Source of the DNA: Candidatus Thalassarchaeaceae archaeon
GTDB lineage: Archaea > Thermoplasmatota > Poseidoniia > Poseidoniales > Thalassarchaeaceae
DNA length: 33,695 nt
Assembly: GCA_030747675.1 (NCBI GenBank)
Contig: JASLKH010000044.1
Location: 1 to 33,695 of the forward strand
Direction: 5' to 3'
How positions within the stretch are numbered: position 1 is the first letter of the stretch; every line of letters begins with the position of its first letter. The notes beneath the pieces were generated by a model, which worked only from the letters and a program-made list of their open reading frames with translations, was not told where the DNA came from and did not search any database. This document shows positions 1 to 7,641 of the stretch, piece after piece. A program made the position numbers and the translations under genes.

Positions 1-1809
1 TCGGGGTGGTTTACCTCATTCACTCAAACTACATTTTCACTAAGTGGTTCTGAATCAGCAAATGTTGGGTTTACATTAGTGCACGACTCACCACCCAACC
101 CAGGACTATACCAATTTGTGATTACAGCCAAGGATGAAGACAACAATATTGAATTCCCCCTCTCAATTACATTGGATGTCCCCGTTCTCCCTGAAATTGA
201 CTTCCAGAGCGTTCTTTCAGTTATTCCAGTTCATCCCACTGAACCAACAAGTTTCACCGTTGATGTTAAGAATATAGGAAATGGAAATCAAGGGTATAAC
301 ATCTATCTTGAACCACCGCTTGGTTGGTGGCTTGGATTGGATAATTTGGGTTCTACAAGTGGATCAACAACTGGTTCAACAGGAGCAATCCCAGTTGATG
401 CGGCTAGAACTGTTGAAATGACTTTGATTCCACCTTCAGGCACACCTTCAGCTGCTGGATTATCAGTATCTGGAAATATGAAAATCATTTCACAAATAGA
501 CCCTGATCAAGAGTGGGATTTACCACTCAACTTTGAAGTAATTGAGTTTGAGTCAGCATTAATTGAAATTGAATCTGAAATGAACCCCCTGCGTCCAGAT
601 TCTACAACTTACTTACAATTCACTGTGACCAATATAGGCAACATACCGTTGACATTAACTCCTAACACTGATGATCGCCCAGGGGGTTGGTCTGTAACAA
701 TGGGAACCCAAAATTTGGAAATCCCAATCGGTGAATCTATTGGCTATGTATTGGGACTTGAAGGAAATGGGTTTGCAGCAGAAGGCCCACTCAATCTTTA
801 CTTTTCAACTCAAAATGGCTATCAATTAACATGGGTGGGTCAACTTGATGTTTTGGAAGAAACAAAACCTGCAGTAAATTTCTATGGCACCACAGATGTA
901 AATGGGAATCTGATACAGGAACAGCCGGTTGGTGAACCGGGATTCATTGGAACATGGCTCATCACTAATGATGGATCTACAGCCTGGACACCGACTGTTT
1001 CTCTCGCACTACCTGATTCTTCCTGGTCTGCATTATGTGACCCAGTTTCCGAAATTTCAGGAGGAGCATCGGCTGAAATTTCTTGTGTTATAATCGCACC
1101 ATCATTTGCCGAGGCTGGATGGCAGCCAGAAATCTCTCTAAATGTAGATGCCCAAGGGACGGTTGCAACATCGATAGATGCGCTTTATATTGCTTCTAAT
1201 CCAAGTGTTGTATGGCAAACAATTTCGATTGATGAATCGATGGCTGATGAAGAATCATACATTTATCTTGAAGTATTGAACACAGGGAATACTGAAATTA
1301 GTGATAGAATATTGATTACATCTCCGAGTGGTTGGGATGTATCTGTTCAAGATGGAGATATTGCCAGTATATCTATCGGTGGTAGGTTAGGAGTTGTCTT
1401 AGTTGTCACTCCAGATTCATCCGGTGAGGGTGTTATAGAAATTGGTTTTGAAACATCTGAAAGTGATGCAATTTTGGATTCCCAGCATTTGGTGAGTATG
1501 GATGTAATATCAAATCCTGATAGTCAAGATACAGGTAGTAGTGTGGGGTTGACAATAGCAATAACTGGGTTAATTGTATTCATCATAGGTGGCCTGATTT
1601 TAGCAGGAATTCTGGTGGTTAAATTACGACAAAAAGCACCTAGTAAAGCCCCCTCTTCCGTTCAGTTTACACAGTATCAAAACAACCCACAAATAGCAAA
1701 TCAAAACCAAGTCATAGCAAACCATCATGCTCAGTCAGGCTTACAGCAAAACTCTGTACAACAACAAGTTCAAACATCAAATCAAGGGGGTCAAAATAAT
1801 GCTAAATAG
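1..1809 (+). CDS. Partial surface protein with CARDB/NEW3-like repeats, TM anchor and Q/N-rich tail
   Basis: The frame is open from base 1, so the gene starts upstream and only its C-terminal ~600 residues are here. The visible part is a chain of beta-sandwich modules of the CARDB/NEW3 (alpha-galactosidase NEW3-like) kind, recognised by repeated phrases such as VDVKNIGNGNQGYNIYLEPP, FTVTNIGNIPLTL and LEVLNTGNTEISDRI followed by GW(D/S)V. A hydrophobic helix (about bases 1540-1620) is followed by KLRQK, giving an extracytoplasmic N-terminal mass and a cytoplasmic C-terminus. The last ~50 residues are very rich in Gln and Asn. The stop overlaps the next gene's start (ATGCTAAATAG), which implies co-translation with a second surface protein. 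The exact function is unknown; a cell-surface or adhesin-like role is inferred from architecture only. Confidence 0.8.
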   Translation, partial: SGWFTSFTQTTFSLSGSESANVGFTLVHDSPPNPGLYQFVITAKDEDNNIEFPLSITLDVPVLPEIDFQSVLSVIPVHPTEPTSFTVDVKNIGNGNQGYNIYLEPPLGWWLGLDNLGSTSGSTTGSTGAIPVDAARTVEMTLIPPSGTPSAAGLSVSGNMKIISQIDPDQEWDLPLNFEVIEFESALIEIESEMNPLRPDSTTYLQFTVTNIGNIPLTLTPNTDDRPGGWSVTMGTQNLEIPIGESIGYVLGLEGNGFAAEGPLNLYFSTQNGYQLTWVGQLDVLEETKPAVNFYGTTDVNGNLIQEQPVGEPGFIGTWLITNDGSTAWTPTVSLALPDSSWSALCDPVSEISGGASAEISCVIIAPSFAEAGWQPEISLNVDAQGTVATSIDALYIASNPSVVWQTISIDESMADEESYIYLEVLNTGNTEISDRILITSPSGWDVSVQDGDIASISIGGRLGVVLVVTPDSSGEGVIEIGFETSESDAILDSQHLVSMDVISNPDSQDTGSSVGLTIAITGLIVFIIGGLILAGILVVKLRQKAPSKAPSSVQFTQYQNNPQIANQNQVIANHHAQSGLQQNSVQQQVQTSNQGGQNNAK

Positions 1810-4609
1810 GGTATTTTCACATCTTACTCCTCAAGCAGTGGACCTTTTGAGGGGGTCTACCCGTGGCCCCTCTATGCGCACACCTGCACGCGGCCCTAGT
1901 TTGTGCTTAGCCGCAATTTTACTTCTTGTTGTTGCTGCACCAATGGCTTCTGCAACAGGAGCCCGCTCCGTTGATGTTTCTTTGTCTGCTGATTCAACAG
2001 CGAAAGACGCAAGTCCAGGAGAACCTGCAGAATACACAATCCGTGTTCGAAACACAGGTGATGAGGATATTACTGTTCAGTTATCCACTTCCCAAGAAGC
2101 CGGGGGCTGTCAAGGCTATACAAGCGCGATTGAACAGGTCCCAGGTACTATTTCAGCAAATTCTTTTGAAGACGTAATACTCACCGTAAATGTCACAGAT
2201 GACACAGCCGAACAAGTAGCAGATGATTGCGATACTACAGTAAATGCCAATGCAAATCCCGCAGAACCTCTTTCCACTAGTCCACCTACTCAAGCTGATA
2301 TCACTGTAACAACTTCAAAATCCGAAGGTTCAGGAAATGCACTTTATGGCGTGGAATTATCCACGAATACTGCTACAAAAAATTACAACGGACAAGAAAC
2401 AGTCGAATTTATTGTGAATGTCAAAAATAGTGGACAATCCCAAGCCTCAATATCTCTTGAAATGACAGATTCATCTTCGTGTAGATCGGATGGGCTGAAT
2501 CCATCGATAGACCCTACAACTATGACATTGCAATCTGATGATGAAGAAGAAGCAACAGTATCAATTCCTGTACCTGATGGTGAGCAAACTGAAGCAGGGA
2601 GCCATTGTTTCATAGTTCGTGCGACGGTCACAAATGATCCTAACCAACAAAACCAGGCTCAAGACAACTTGTCCTTAACATTGAATATACCTGAACTCCA
2701 TGAATGTGAGGCTAGCGTTTCACCACAATCAATGACATTATCTCCAGGTGAATCTGAAACAGGAACTCTCAGTTTGAGCAATGCTGGAAATAGTGATTGG
2801 ACAGTAACATTTGGTAAATCTGGAGAAAAAGCAAGTTGGGTGAATCCTTCCCAAAGTACAAGTTTACTAGAGTACGATAACGGGAATGGTGAAACCAGTT
2901 TTTCATTCACTATTCAAGCAGATGATAGTTTATCCGCTGGCTCAACAACATCGATTTTGATTAGAGGTTTAGATGGGAATAGTATGCGCTGTGAGGATAC
3001 AATTCAAATCACAGTTGGGCAATCATATGCTGTTTCCGCCTCACTTTCGAGTAATAACCTCCACCAGATTGACCCAGGGACATCAGATTCAACGCAATTG
3101 ACAGTTACAAATAATGGCAATGGACAAGACACATTTTCAATCAGTCATTCTCCAGTGCCTAGCGGTTGGACGATTACATTGGAAGAGTCGACTGTATCAT
3201 TGGAAGGAAAGCAAGCATCGAATAGTGCACGACAGACTAGTGTAGAAGTAACTGTTTCCGTTCCTACTGATGCCTTGGCTGATGAGGCAGAGGAAATTAC
3301 AATCACTGTGACTAGTTTGGGCTCATCATCAGCAAGCGCATCAGATAATTTAGATGTGACTGTTGCTGAAAGACATGCCTTGATTGGTGAAGTCCTTTCA
3401 GTAGATCAAACTGGTCGGAGTGATGAAAATATTCTCTTCCCATTAACAATAACAAACGATGGTAACGTTCAGGATTCGTTCCGACTACGGGCTTGTGATC
3501 CATCCCAAGGAGCAGGAGGGTCTTGTGCATCCCCAACATGGTCTTCTCGCTATGTAGATTCAACTGGACAAGTATTGACACAAATTTCGCTTAATGCTGG
3601 CGAATCTCAACAGGTATATCTTGAAGTTGAGATTCCCGCAGAAGGGAATGTTGAAGAAGGCGATTATCTCCAAATTGAAATCAGAGTTAACATTCTTTCA
3701 GCCCCATCAAATGAATTTTCGAAAGTTGTTACCGCTAGAGTCTCAAATTTTGATTATCTGATGCAGCTAATTCTTTCAAACCCACAAGGTGCACCAGATT
3801 CAATGAGCATGAAACTACCTCCTGGTGGCGAATTTACTGTTCTGATGACTTTGACCAATGTTGGTAATTCATACTTCACAGAAAATGCTTTATTCACAGT
3901 TAATGGGTTGGAATCGACAATTTCAAGAGAATTATCTGTGAATGGGTTAGATGTTGAAATTGCAACTCAACCCTACGAAATAGGACAAACAAATGCTTCC
4001 GCTTCCGTTGAGGTCACTTTCAAGGTTTTACCAGGTGTTCCAAATGGGGAAGGGGGCGTAGTCAACGTTTGTGCAGCATCAATGAGGAATACTGCAACCC
4101 CATCTTGTGTTGCTGTGGTGATCACTGTTGAAACTGTCCATGATTTATCGGTTGAAGTAGTCGATGGCCCAGAGCGCAATATTTCATTTACATCGGGTGA
4201 ATTAAACTATGCCGATTTTTATGTTGAGATCACAAATTCAGGAAATGTTGAAGAAGAAGTAGTCGTCAGTTCAACAGAAGGTCTTCGAGGATGGACTGTA
4301 GATATTGATGTCTCTCAAGATGGATTCAAATTAGAACCGGGAACTTCTCGCACAATTCAGGTTCGTGTCAAACCTCCTGTTGAAATGTCATTTTCAGATG
4401 AGTTTGAGTTCACATTGATTGTGACACCAGAAAGCGCTCCTGTGGCGGCTCAACCAATTGATATGAAAGTCAATGCCGATTTGGAAGAAAGTATGTTTGG
4501 ATTGAGCTCAGAAACTTGGAACATGGTCACATGGGGAGTATTGGGTGTAATTGCAATTGCAATTCTAATACTAGTCTTTTCTAATCGCCGTCGCAGCCAA
4601 CTTATTTGA
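1799..4609 (+). CDS. Large surface protein with NEW3/CARDB-like repeats and C-terminal TM anchor
   Basis: About 936 residues. I chose ATG 1799 because AAGGGGGT lies about 8 nt upstream and the ATG overlaps the preceding stop; an in-frame ATG at 1874 would give a more compact signal peptide. The N-terminus contains LCLAAILLLVVAAPMASA, a clear signal peptide, although from ATG 1799 it is preceded by an unusually long 33-residue leader. The body carries at least six repeated beta-sandwich modules with hallmarks such as VRNTGDEDITVQL, VKNSGQSQASISL, VTNNGNGQDTFSISH, ITNDGNVQDSF, LTNVGNSYF and ITNSGNVEEEV. A single helix near the end (VTWGVLGVIAIAILILVF) and NRRRSQLI form a stop-transfer anchor. 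Scattered cysteines could make disulfides. It is probably co-transcribed with the upstream surface protein. No enzymatic motif was seen; it may be a cell-wall or S-layer-associated protein. Confidence 0.85.
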   Translation: MLNRVFSHLTPQAVDLLRGSTRGPSMRTPARGPSLCLAAILLLVVAAPMASATGARSVDVSLSADSTAKDASPGEPAEYTIRVRNTGDEDITVQLSTSQEAGGCQGYTSAIEQVPGTISANSFEDVILTVNVTDDTAEQVADDCDTTVNANANPAEPLSTSPPTQADITVTTSKSEGSGNALYGVELSTNTATKNYNGQETVEFIVNVKNSGQSQASISLEMTDSSSCRSDGLNPSIDPTTMTLQSDDEEEATVSIPVPDGEQTEAGSHCFIVRATVTNDPNQQNQAQDNLSLTLNIPELHECEASVSPQSMTLSPGESETGTLSLSNAGNSDWTVTFGKSGEKASWVNPSQSTSLLEYDNGNGETSFSFTIQADDSLSAGSTTSILIRGLDGNSMRCEDTIQITVGQSYAVSASLSSNNLHQIDPGTSDSTQLTVTNNGNGQDTFSISHSPVPSGWTITLEESTVSLEGKQASNSARQTSVEVTVSVPTDALADEAEEITITVTSLGSSSASASDNLDVTVAERHALIGEVLSVDQTGRSDENILFPLTITNDGNVQDSFRLRACDPSQGAGGSCASPTWSSRYVDSTGQVLTQISLNAGESQQVYLEVEIPAEGNVEEGDYLQIEIRVNILSAPSNEFSKVVTARVSNFDYLMQLILSNPQGAPDSMSMKLPPGGEFTVLMTLTNVGNSYFTENALFTVNGLESTISRELSVNGLDVEIATQPYEIGQTNASASVEVTFKVLPGVPNGEGGVVNVCAASMRNTATPSCVAVVITVETVHDLSVEVVDGPERNISFTSGELNYADFYVEITNSGNVEEEVVVSSTEGLRGWTVDIDVSQDGFKLEPGTSRTIQVRVKPPVEMSFSDEFEFTLIVTPESAPVAAQPIDMKVNADLEESMFGLSSETWNMVTWGVLGVIAIAILILVFSNRRRSQLI

Positions 4610-4740
4610 CACAATAATTTCACTGTTAATCTCAGTGTAATTATGGCTACTCTTACCTCCATTTGTTGTACAAAGTCTAGCACTAGGGGCGACGCCTTTC
4701 AGGATATGCTTATGATGCCTCTTTGAGTCGAACGTTCTGT

Positions 4741-4759
4741 AGGAACCCATAGGGTTCCT
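4741..4759. repeat. Perfect hairpin upstream of nuoA
   Basis: AGGAACCCATAGGGTTCCT has 8-bp perfect arms and a 3-nt loop, and ends 14 nt before the nuoA ATG. It is immediately preceded by the palindrome GAACGTTC (4730-4737). In the leader of the complex I operon it could be a protein-binding dyad or an RNA hairpin near the ribosome-binding region. There is no poly-T tract directly after it, so a terminator is less likely. The rest of 4610-4740 holds only a weaker inverted repeat (CACTG at 4621-4625 / CAGTG at 4633-4637) and no gene. Confidence 0.6.
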
Positions 4760-4773
4760 TCGGGGCGATATGA

Positions 4774-5241
4774 ATGGCTACTGTGTCTGCCGACTATCTA
4801 TCTCTTGGATTGATGACCATTGTCGGTATTTTATTCCCTCTATCTGCCTTCATACTCTCACGCTTCCTACGTCCAATGCCTGATCCAAATGACCCTACCA
4901 AACTCCGCTCTTTTTTGCTAGACGGGTATGAAACTGACCAATCTTTGTATGTTCGTCGACTAAGCTCATACGAATGTGGCGCAGATCCAGTTGGAGATGC
5001 CATGATTGACTTTCATTTCCAATATTATTGGTATGCAATAGTATTCCTTGTTTTTGACATCGCCTTCATGTTCTTGGCATTCGGCGGTATTGTGGCCATG
5101 AATGCGGATCAAAGCATTGTAGAGGGTTCAGGTAGTGTTGACGCGGCAATTGGAGCCCTCACCACATTACTTGTCTTCATGACTTTGATGGGCTTGGGTG
5201 TTTGGTACGTATTCCGAAAGCGAGGCAGAATTTACATCTGA
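4774..5241 (+). CDS. nuoA: NADH-quinone oxidoreductase-like subunit A (complex I)
   Basis: A 155-residue membrane subunit of complex I, which with NuoH, J and K shapes the quinone-site/membrane-arm junction. It has three predicted helices (about 6-28, 85-108, 122-146). The loop motif YECGADPVGDA and the helix start FHFQYYWYAIVFLVFD are classic NuoA. The family motif FDVE reads FDIA here, so the aspartate is kept but the nearby glutamate (Glu81 in E. coli) is missing. It is the first gene of a 12-gene operon in the order ABCDHIJ-N J-C KLMN. nuoB follows 9 nt later with its Shine-Dalgarno overlapping this stop. The upstream leader has two dyads that may regulate the operon. Confidence 0.95.
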   Translation: MATVSADYLSLGLMTIVGILFPLSAFILSRFLRPMPDPNDPTKLRSFLLDGYETDQSLYVRRLSSYECGADPVGDAMIDFHFQYYWYAIVFLVFDIAFMFLAFGGIVAMNADQSIVEGSGSVDAAIGALTTLLVFMTLMGLGVWYVFRKRGRIYI

Positions 5242-5250
5242 GGTGATTTG

Positions 5251-5844
5251 ATGGAAGATGGTACAAATTATACTGCATTCAGTAGTCGAGGATTACTTGA
5301 TGTTATTGGGGAAGTCAATGATAATGCCCTCAAGGCTTCACGAATGAAAGATTTCATTTCAGTCCTTGGTGGCCGATTTTTGAATTGGGCACAAAGAAAA
5401 TCACTATTCCCCCTGCATTTGGGGATAAAGTGCTGTGCTTTGGAAATGGCAGCTTCTGGTGGACCAAGATTCGATGCTGAAAGCTTTGGAGTAGTATTTC
5501 GAAGCAGCCCTCGTCAATGTGATGTTTTACTAGTTAATGGTCCAATCTCAAAGAAATTTGCAGACCCCATTGTCCGCCTTTGGGAACAAATGCCAGAACC
5601 AAAGTGGTGTATTGCCATGGGTGAATGTGCAATTTCTGGTGGTCCTTACTATCAGTCCTACAATATTCTTGAAGGAGTTGATACGATAATTCCCGTTGAT
5701 GTTTACATTCCAGGGTGCCCCCCTAGGCCCGAGGCTCTGATAGACGGGTTTAGCAAATTACGCGAGAAGATTATCCGAATAGGAGCAGTACCAAGTAATG
5801 AGGAAGAAGTACGTGGAACTCCAATCATTATCGCAGACGATTGA
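5251..5844 (+). CDS. nuoB: NADH-quinone oxidoreductase-like subunit B, carries cluster N2
   Basis: 197 residues. It is the hydrophilic subunit that holds the terminal 4Fe-4S cluster N2, which reduces quinone. Visible ligand motifs are KCCALEM (tandem cysteines), MGECAISGG and PGCPPRPE, matching the NuoB/NdhK family. ATG 5251 is preferred over an in-frame TTG at 5248 because GAGGTGA, overlapping the nuoA stop, sits 4-5 nt before it. Length and motifs are complete. Nothing suggests truncation. It acts on the cytoplasmic face with NuoC, D and I. Confidence 0.97.
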   Translation: MEDGTNYTAFSSRGLLDVIGEVNDNALKASRMKDFISVLGGRFLNWAQRKSLFPLHLGIKCCALEMAASGGPRFDAESFGVVFRSSPRQCDVLLVNGPISKKFADPIVRLWEQMPEPKWCIAMGECAISGGPYYQSYNILEGVDTIIPVDVYIPGCPPRPEALIDGFSKLREKIIRIGAVPSNEEEVRGTPIIIADD

Positions 5845-5853
5845 GGTGTTGAA

Positions 5854-6501
5854 ATGGGAATGTCAGTTTCAGCAAAGCAAGCCAAATCCGCATCCTCGGA
5901 CATGGTCAAAGATCTCAATTCAAAATTTGGAAAAGAGGGTCTTGAAGCAGAAGTACGTAACAAAACAGGTGGATCACGAAAATACGCATATGTGTATGTT
6001 GAAACACCCCCTGAAATCTGGAACAAAGTTGCCAAATGGATGTTGTGGAAAAAAGGCGTTGATCATTGTTCAATGATTACAGGGATTCATTGGCCTGAAA
6101 AGGAGAACCATTGGCAAGTTGTTGTTCATCTCATGCGCATGGGTGTCAAAAACCCGAAAGGCGAACCAATAATAGTAGATACATCCAATCTTGTCACATC
6201 ACAAGTCCCTGTTGAAATTGAAGTTAACATGTCTCTTCCTGCAGGTCGCGAACCCAGCGTTCCCAGCGTGGCAGACGTGTGGGTTGGCGCTGATTGGAAT
6301 GAGAAGGAAACATGGGATTTATTGGGTATAGATTTCGAGGGTCATGAAGGTATGCGACGAGTCCTATTACCTCATGATACACCAACAGGATATCATCCAT
6401 TACAGAAACAGCACAAACTCCGTTATCATGATTTTAATGAAATGTATGATGATCCACAAGGCTTTGGACGAAAGCCCGCAGACATTGGGAGGCAGAAGTA
6501 A
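5854..6501 (+). CDS. nuoC: NADH-quinone oxidoreductase-like subunit C
   Basis: 215 residues, the 30-kDa hydrophilic subunit of the peripheral arm. The signature is in the C-terminal third: WVGADWNEKETWDLLGIDF followed by GHEGMRRVLLPHD, the family pattern W-x-GA-x-W-x-E-x-E-x2-DL-x-GI-x-F-x-GH-x2-LRR. The ATG follows GAGGTG that overlaps the nuoB stop. Its stop TAA shares a base with the nuoD start (TAATG), so the two are probably translationally coupled. NuoC and NuoD are separate genes here, not fused as in E. coli. Confidence 0.96.
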   Translation: MGMSVSAKQAKSASSDMVKDLNSKFGKEGLEAEVRNKTGGSRKYAYVYVETPPEIWNKVAKWMLWKKGVDHCSMITGIHWPEKENHWQVVVHLMRMGVKNPKGEPIIVDTSNLVTSQVPVEIEVNMSLPAGREPSVPSVADVWVGADWNEKETWDLLGIDFEGHEGMRRVLLPHDTPTGYHPLQKQHKLRYHDFNEMYDDPQGFGRKPADIGRQK

Positions 6502-7637
6502 TGGCAGAGATGTGGATTTCAATGGGCCCTCAACACCCTATGACACATGGTCTTTGGACTTTGAAAGTAAAAGTTGATGGTGAAACTGTTGTTGATACAG
6601 AGCCTGATTTAGGTTATATCCACCGGGGTGTAGAAAAGATTTGTGAAGCTAGAGACTTTACTCAAATCACCCCCTATTGCGATAGGTTATGCTATGCAAG
6701 TGCAAATACGTGGTCACATGCATACATTTACGCCGCAGAAGACTTACTTGAGGTTGAAGTTCCAGAACGTGCTGAATATATTCGATTAGTTGCCGTTGAG
6801 TTACAACGCATTGCTAGCCACCTGATGTGGTTGGGCGCATATTGTCCAGATATTGGAAGCCTTACAGGGATGGTTTGGTGTCTTAGAGAACGTGAGATGA
6901 TGATGGACCTTCTTCAAGAATTAGGTGGTTCCCGTATGCATTACAATTTCCCACGAGTTGGAGGGGTGAAGCGTGATTTACCAATCGGTTTCGCAGTTAG
7001 ATGCAGAGCAAAACTAAAGCTATTTTTGGATAGAATACAAGAATACGAGGCAATACTTGACGAATCAACAATTTTCCTTGTACGCACCCAAGGAGTAGGT
7101 TATGCTAAGGCAACAGACATGGTCAACCACGGAGTAACTGGGCCAAATGTTCGCGCTGCTGGGCATAATTACGATGTCCGATGGGCCCACCCTTATTCTG
7201 TGTATGACGAGGTAGACTGGACTCCGTCTGTGGAACGTCCATCAATTAAGGGCAGTGATTGCTATGATAGATACCGAGTCCGAGTTGAAGAAATGCGTCA
7301 GAGCGCACTCATGGTCATGGATGCTTTAAACAAAATTCCAGGAGGTGCAGATACACATTACTCCCCCGGTGATGAAGCAATTATCGGCAAGGCGCCAACG
7401 AGATCAGCAGATGGACAAACTGGATTCCATCATTTTGAAGACACTCGCGGTGAATCAATGTTCTATCTTGCAGGTGGCGGAGCTGAACGAGGTAAAAACC
7501 CCTACAGGGTATCAATACGTAGTCCAATGTTCATTACAATTCCTTACGCTTCGAAGTGTATGATTGGTTACAAAATTGCAGACATACCAGCCATCATGGG
7601 TTCATTTGACCCATGCATTGGAGAAACAGACAGGTGA
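6501..7637 (+). CDS. nuoD: NADH-quinone oxidoreductase-like subunit D
   Basis: 378 residues, the 49-kDa subunit, a relative of the [NiFe]-hydrogenase large subunit that lines the quinone cavity next to cluster N2. Motifs seen are MGPQHPMTHGLW (quinone-site His region), GYIHRGVEK, ERAEYIRLVAVELQRIASHL and the C-terminal FDPCIGETDR. GGGAGG lies 8 nt before the ATG. Two small oddities: HPMTHG where HPSTHG is usual, and a cysteine in the C-terminal DPxxGExDR motif, the place where [NiFe]-hydrogenases have DPCxxC. Only one of those cysteines is present, so a Ni site is not implied. Confidence 0.96.
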   Translation: MAEMWISMGPQHPMTHGLWTLKVKVDGETVVDTEPDLGYIHRGVEKICEARDFTQITPYCDRLCYASANTWSHAYIYAAEDLLEVEVPERAEYIRLVAVELQRIASHLMWLGAYCPDIGSLTGMVWCLREREMMMDLLQELGGSRMHYNFPRVGGVKRDLPIGFAVRCRAKLKLFLDRIQEYEAILDESTIFLVRTQGVGYAKATDMVNHGVTGPNVRAAGHNYDVRWAHPYSVYDEVDWTPSVERPSIKGSDCYDRYRVRVEEMRQSALMVMDALNKIPGGADTHYSPGDEAIIGKAPTRSADGQTGFHHFEDTRGESMFYLAGGGAERGKNPYRVSIRSPMFITIPYASKCMIGYKIADIPAIMGSFDPCIGETDR

Positions 7638-7641
7638 TACA

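Noticed and set aside
1727-1798. N-terminal extension of the second surface protein
   Set aside because: It would overlap the Q/N-rich end of the upstream gene by 80 nt in another frame, and ATG 1799 has its own Shine-Dalgarno.
4610-4773. Possible tRNA or small RNA upstream of nuoA
   Set aside because: There are hairpins but no cloverleaf, no GGTTCRAATC-type T-arm and no CCA-compatible acceptor stem.
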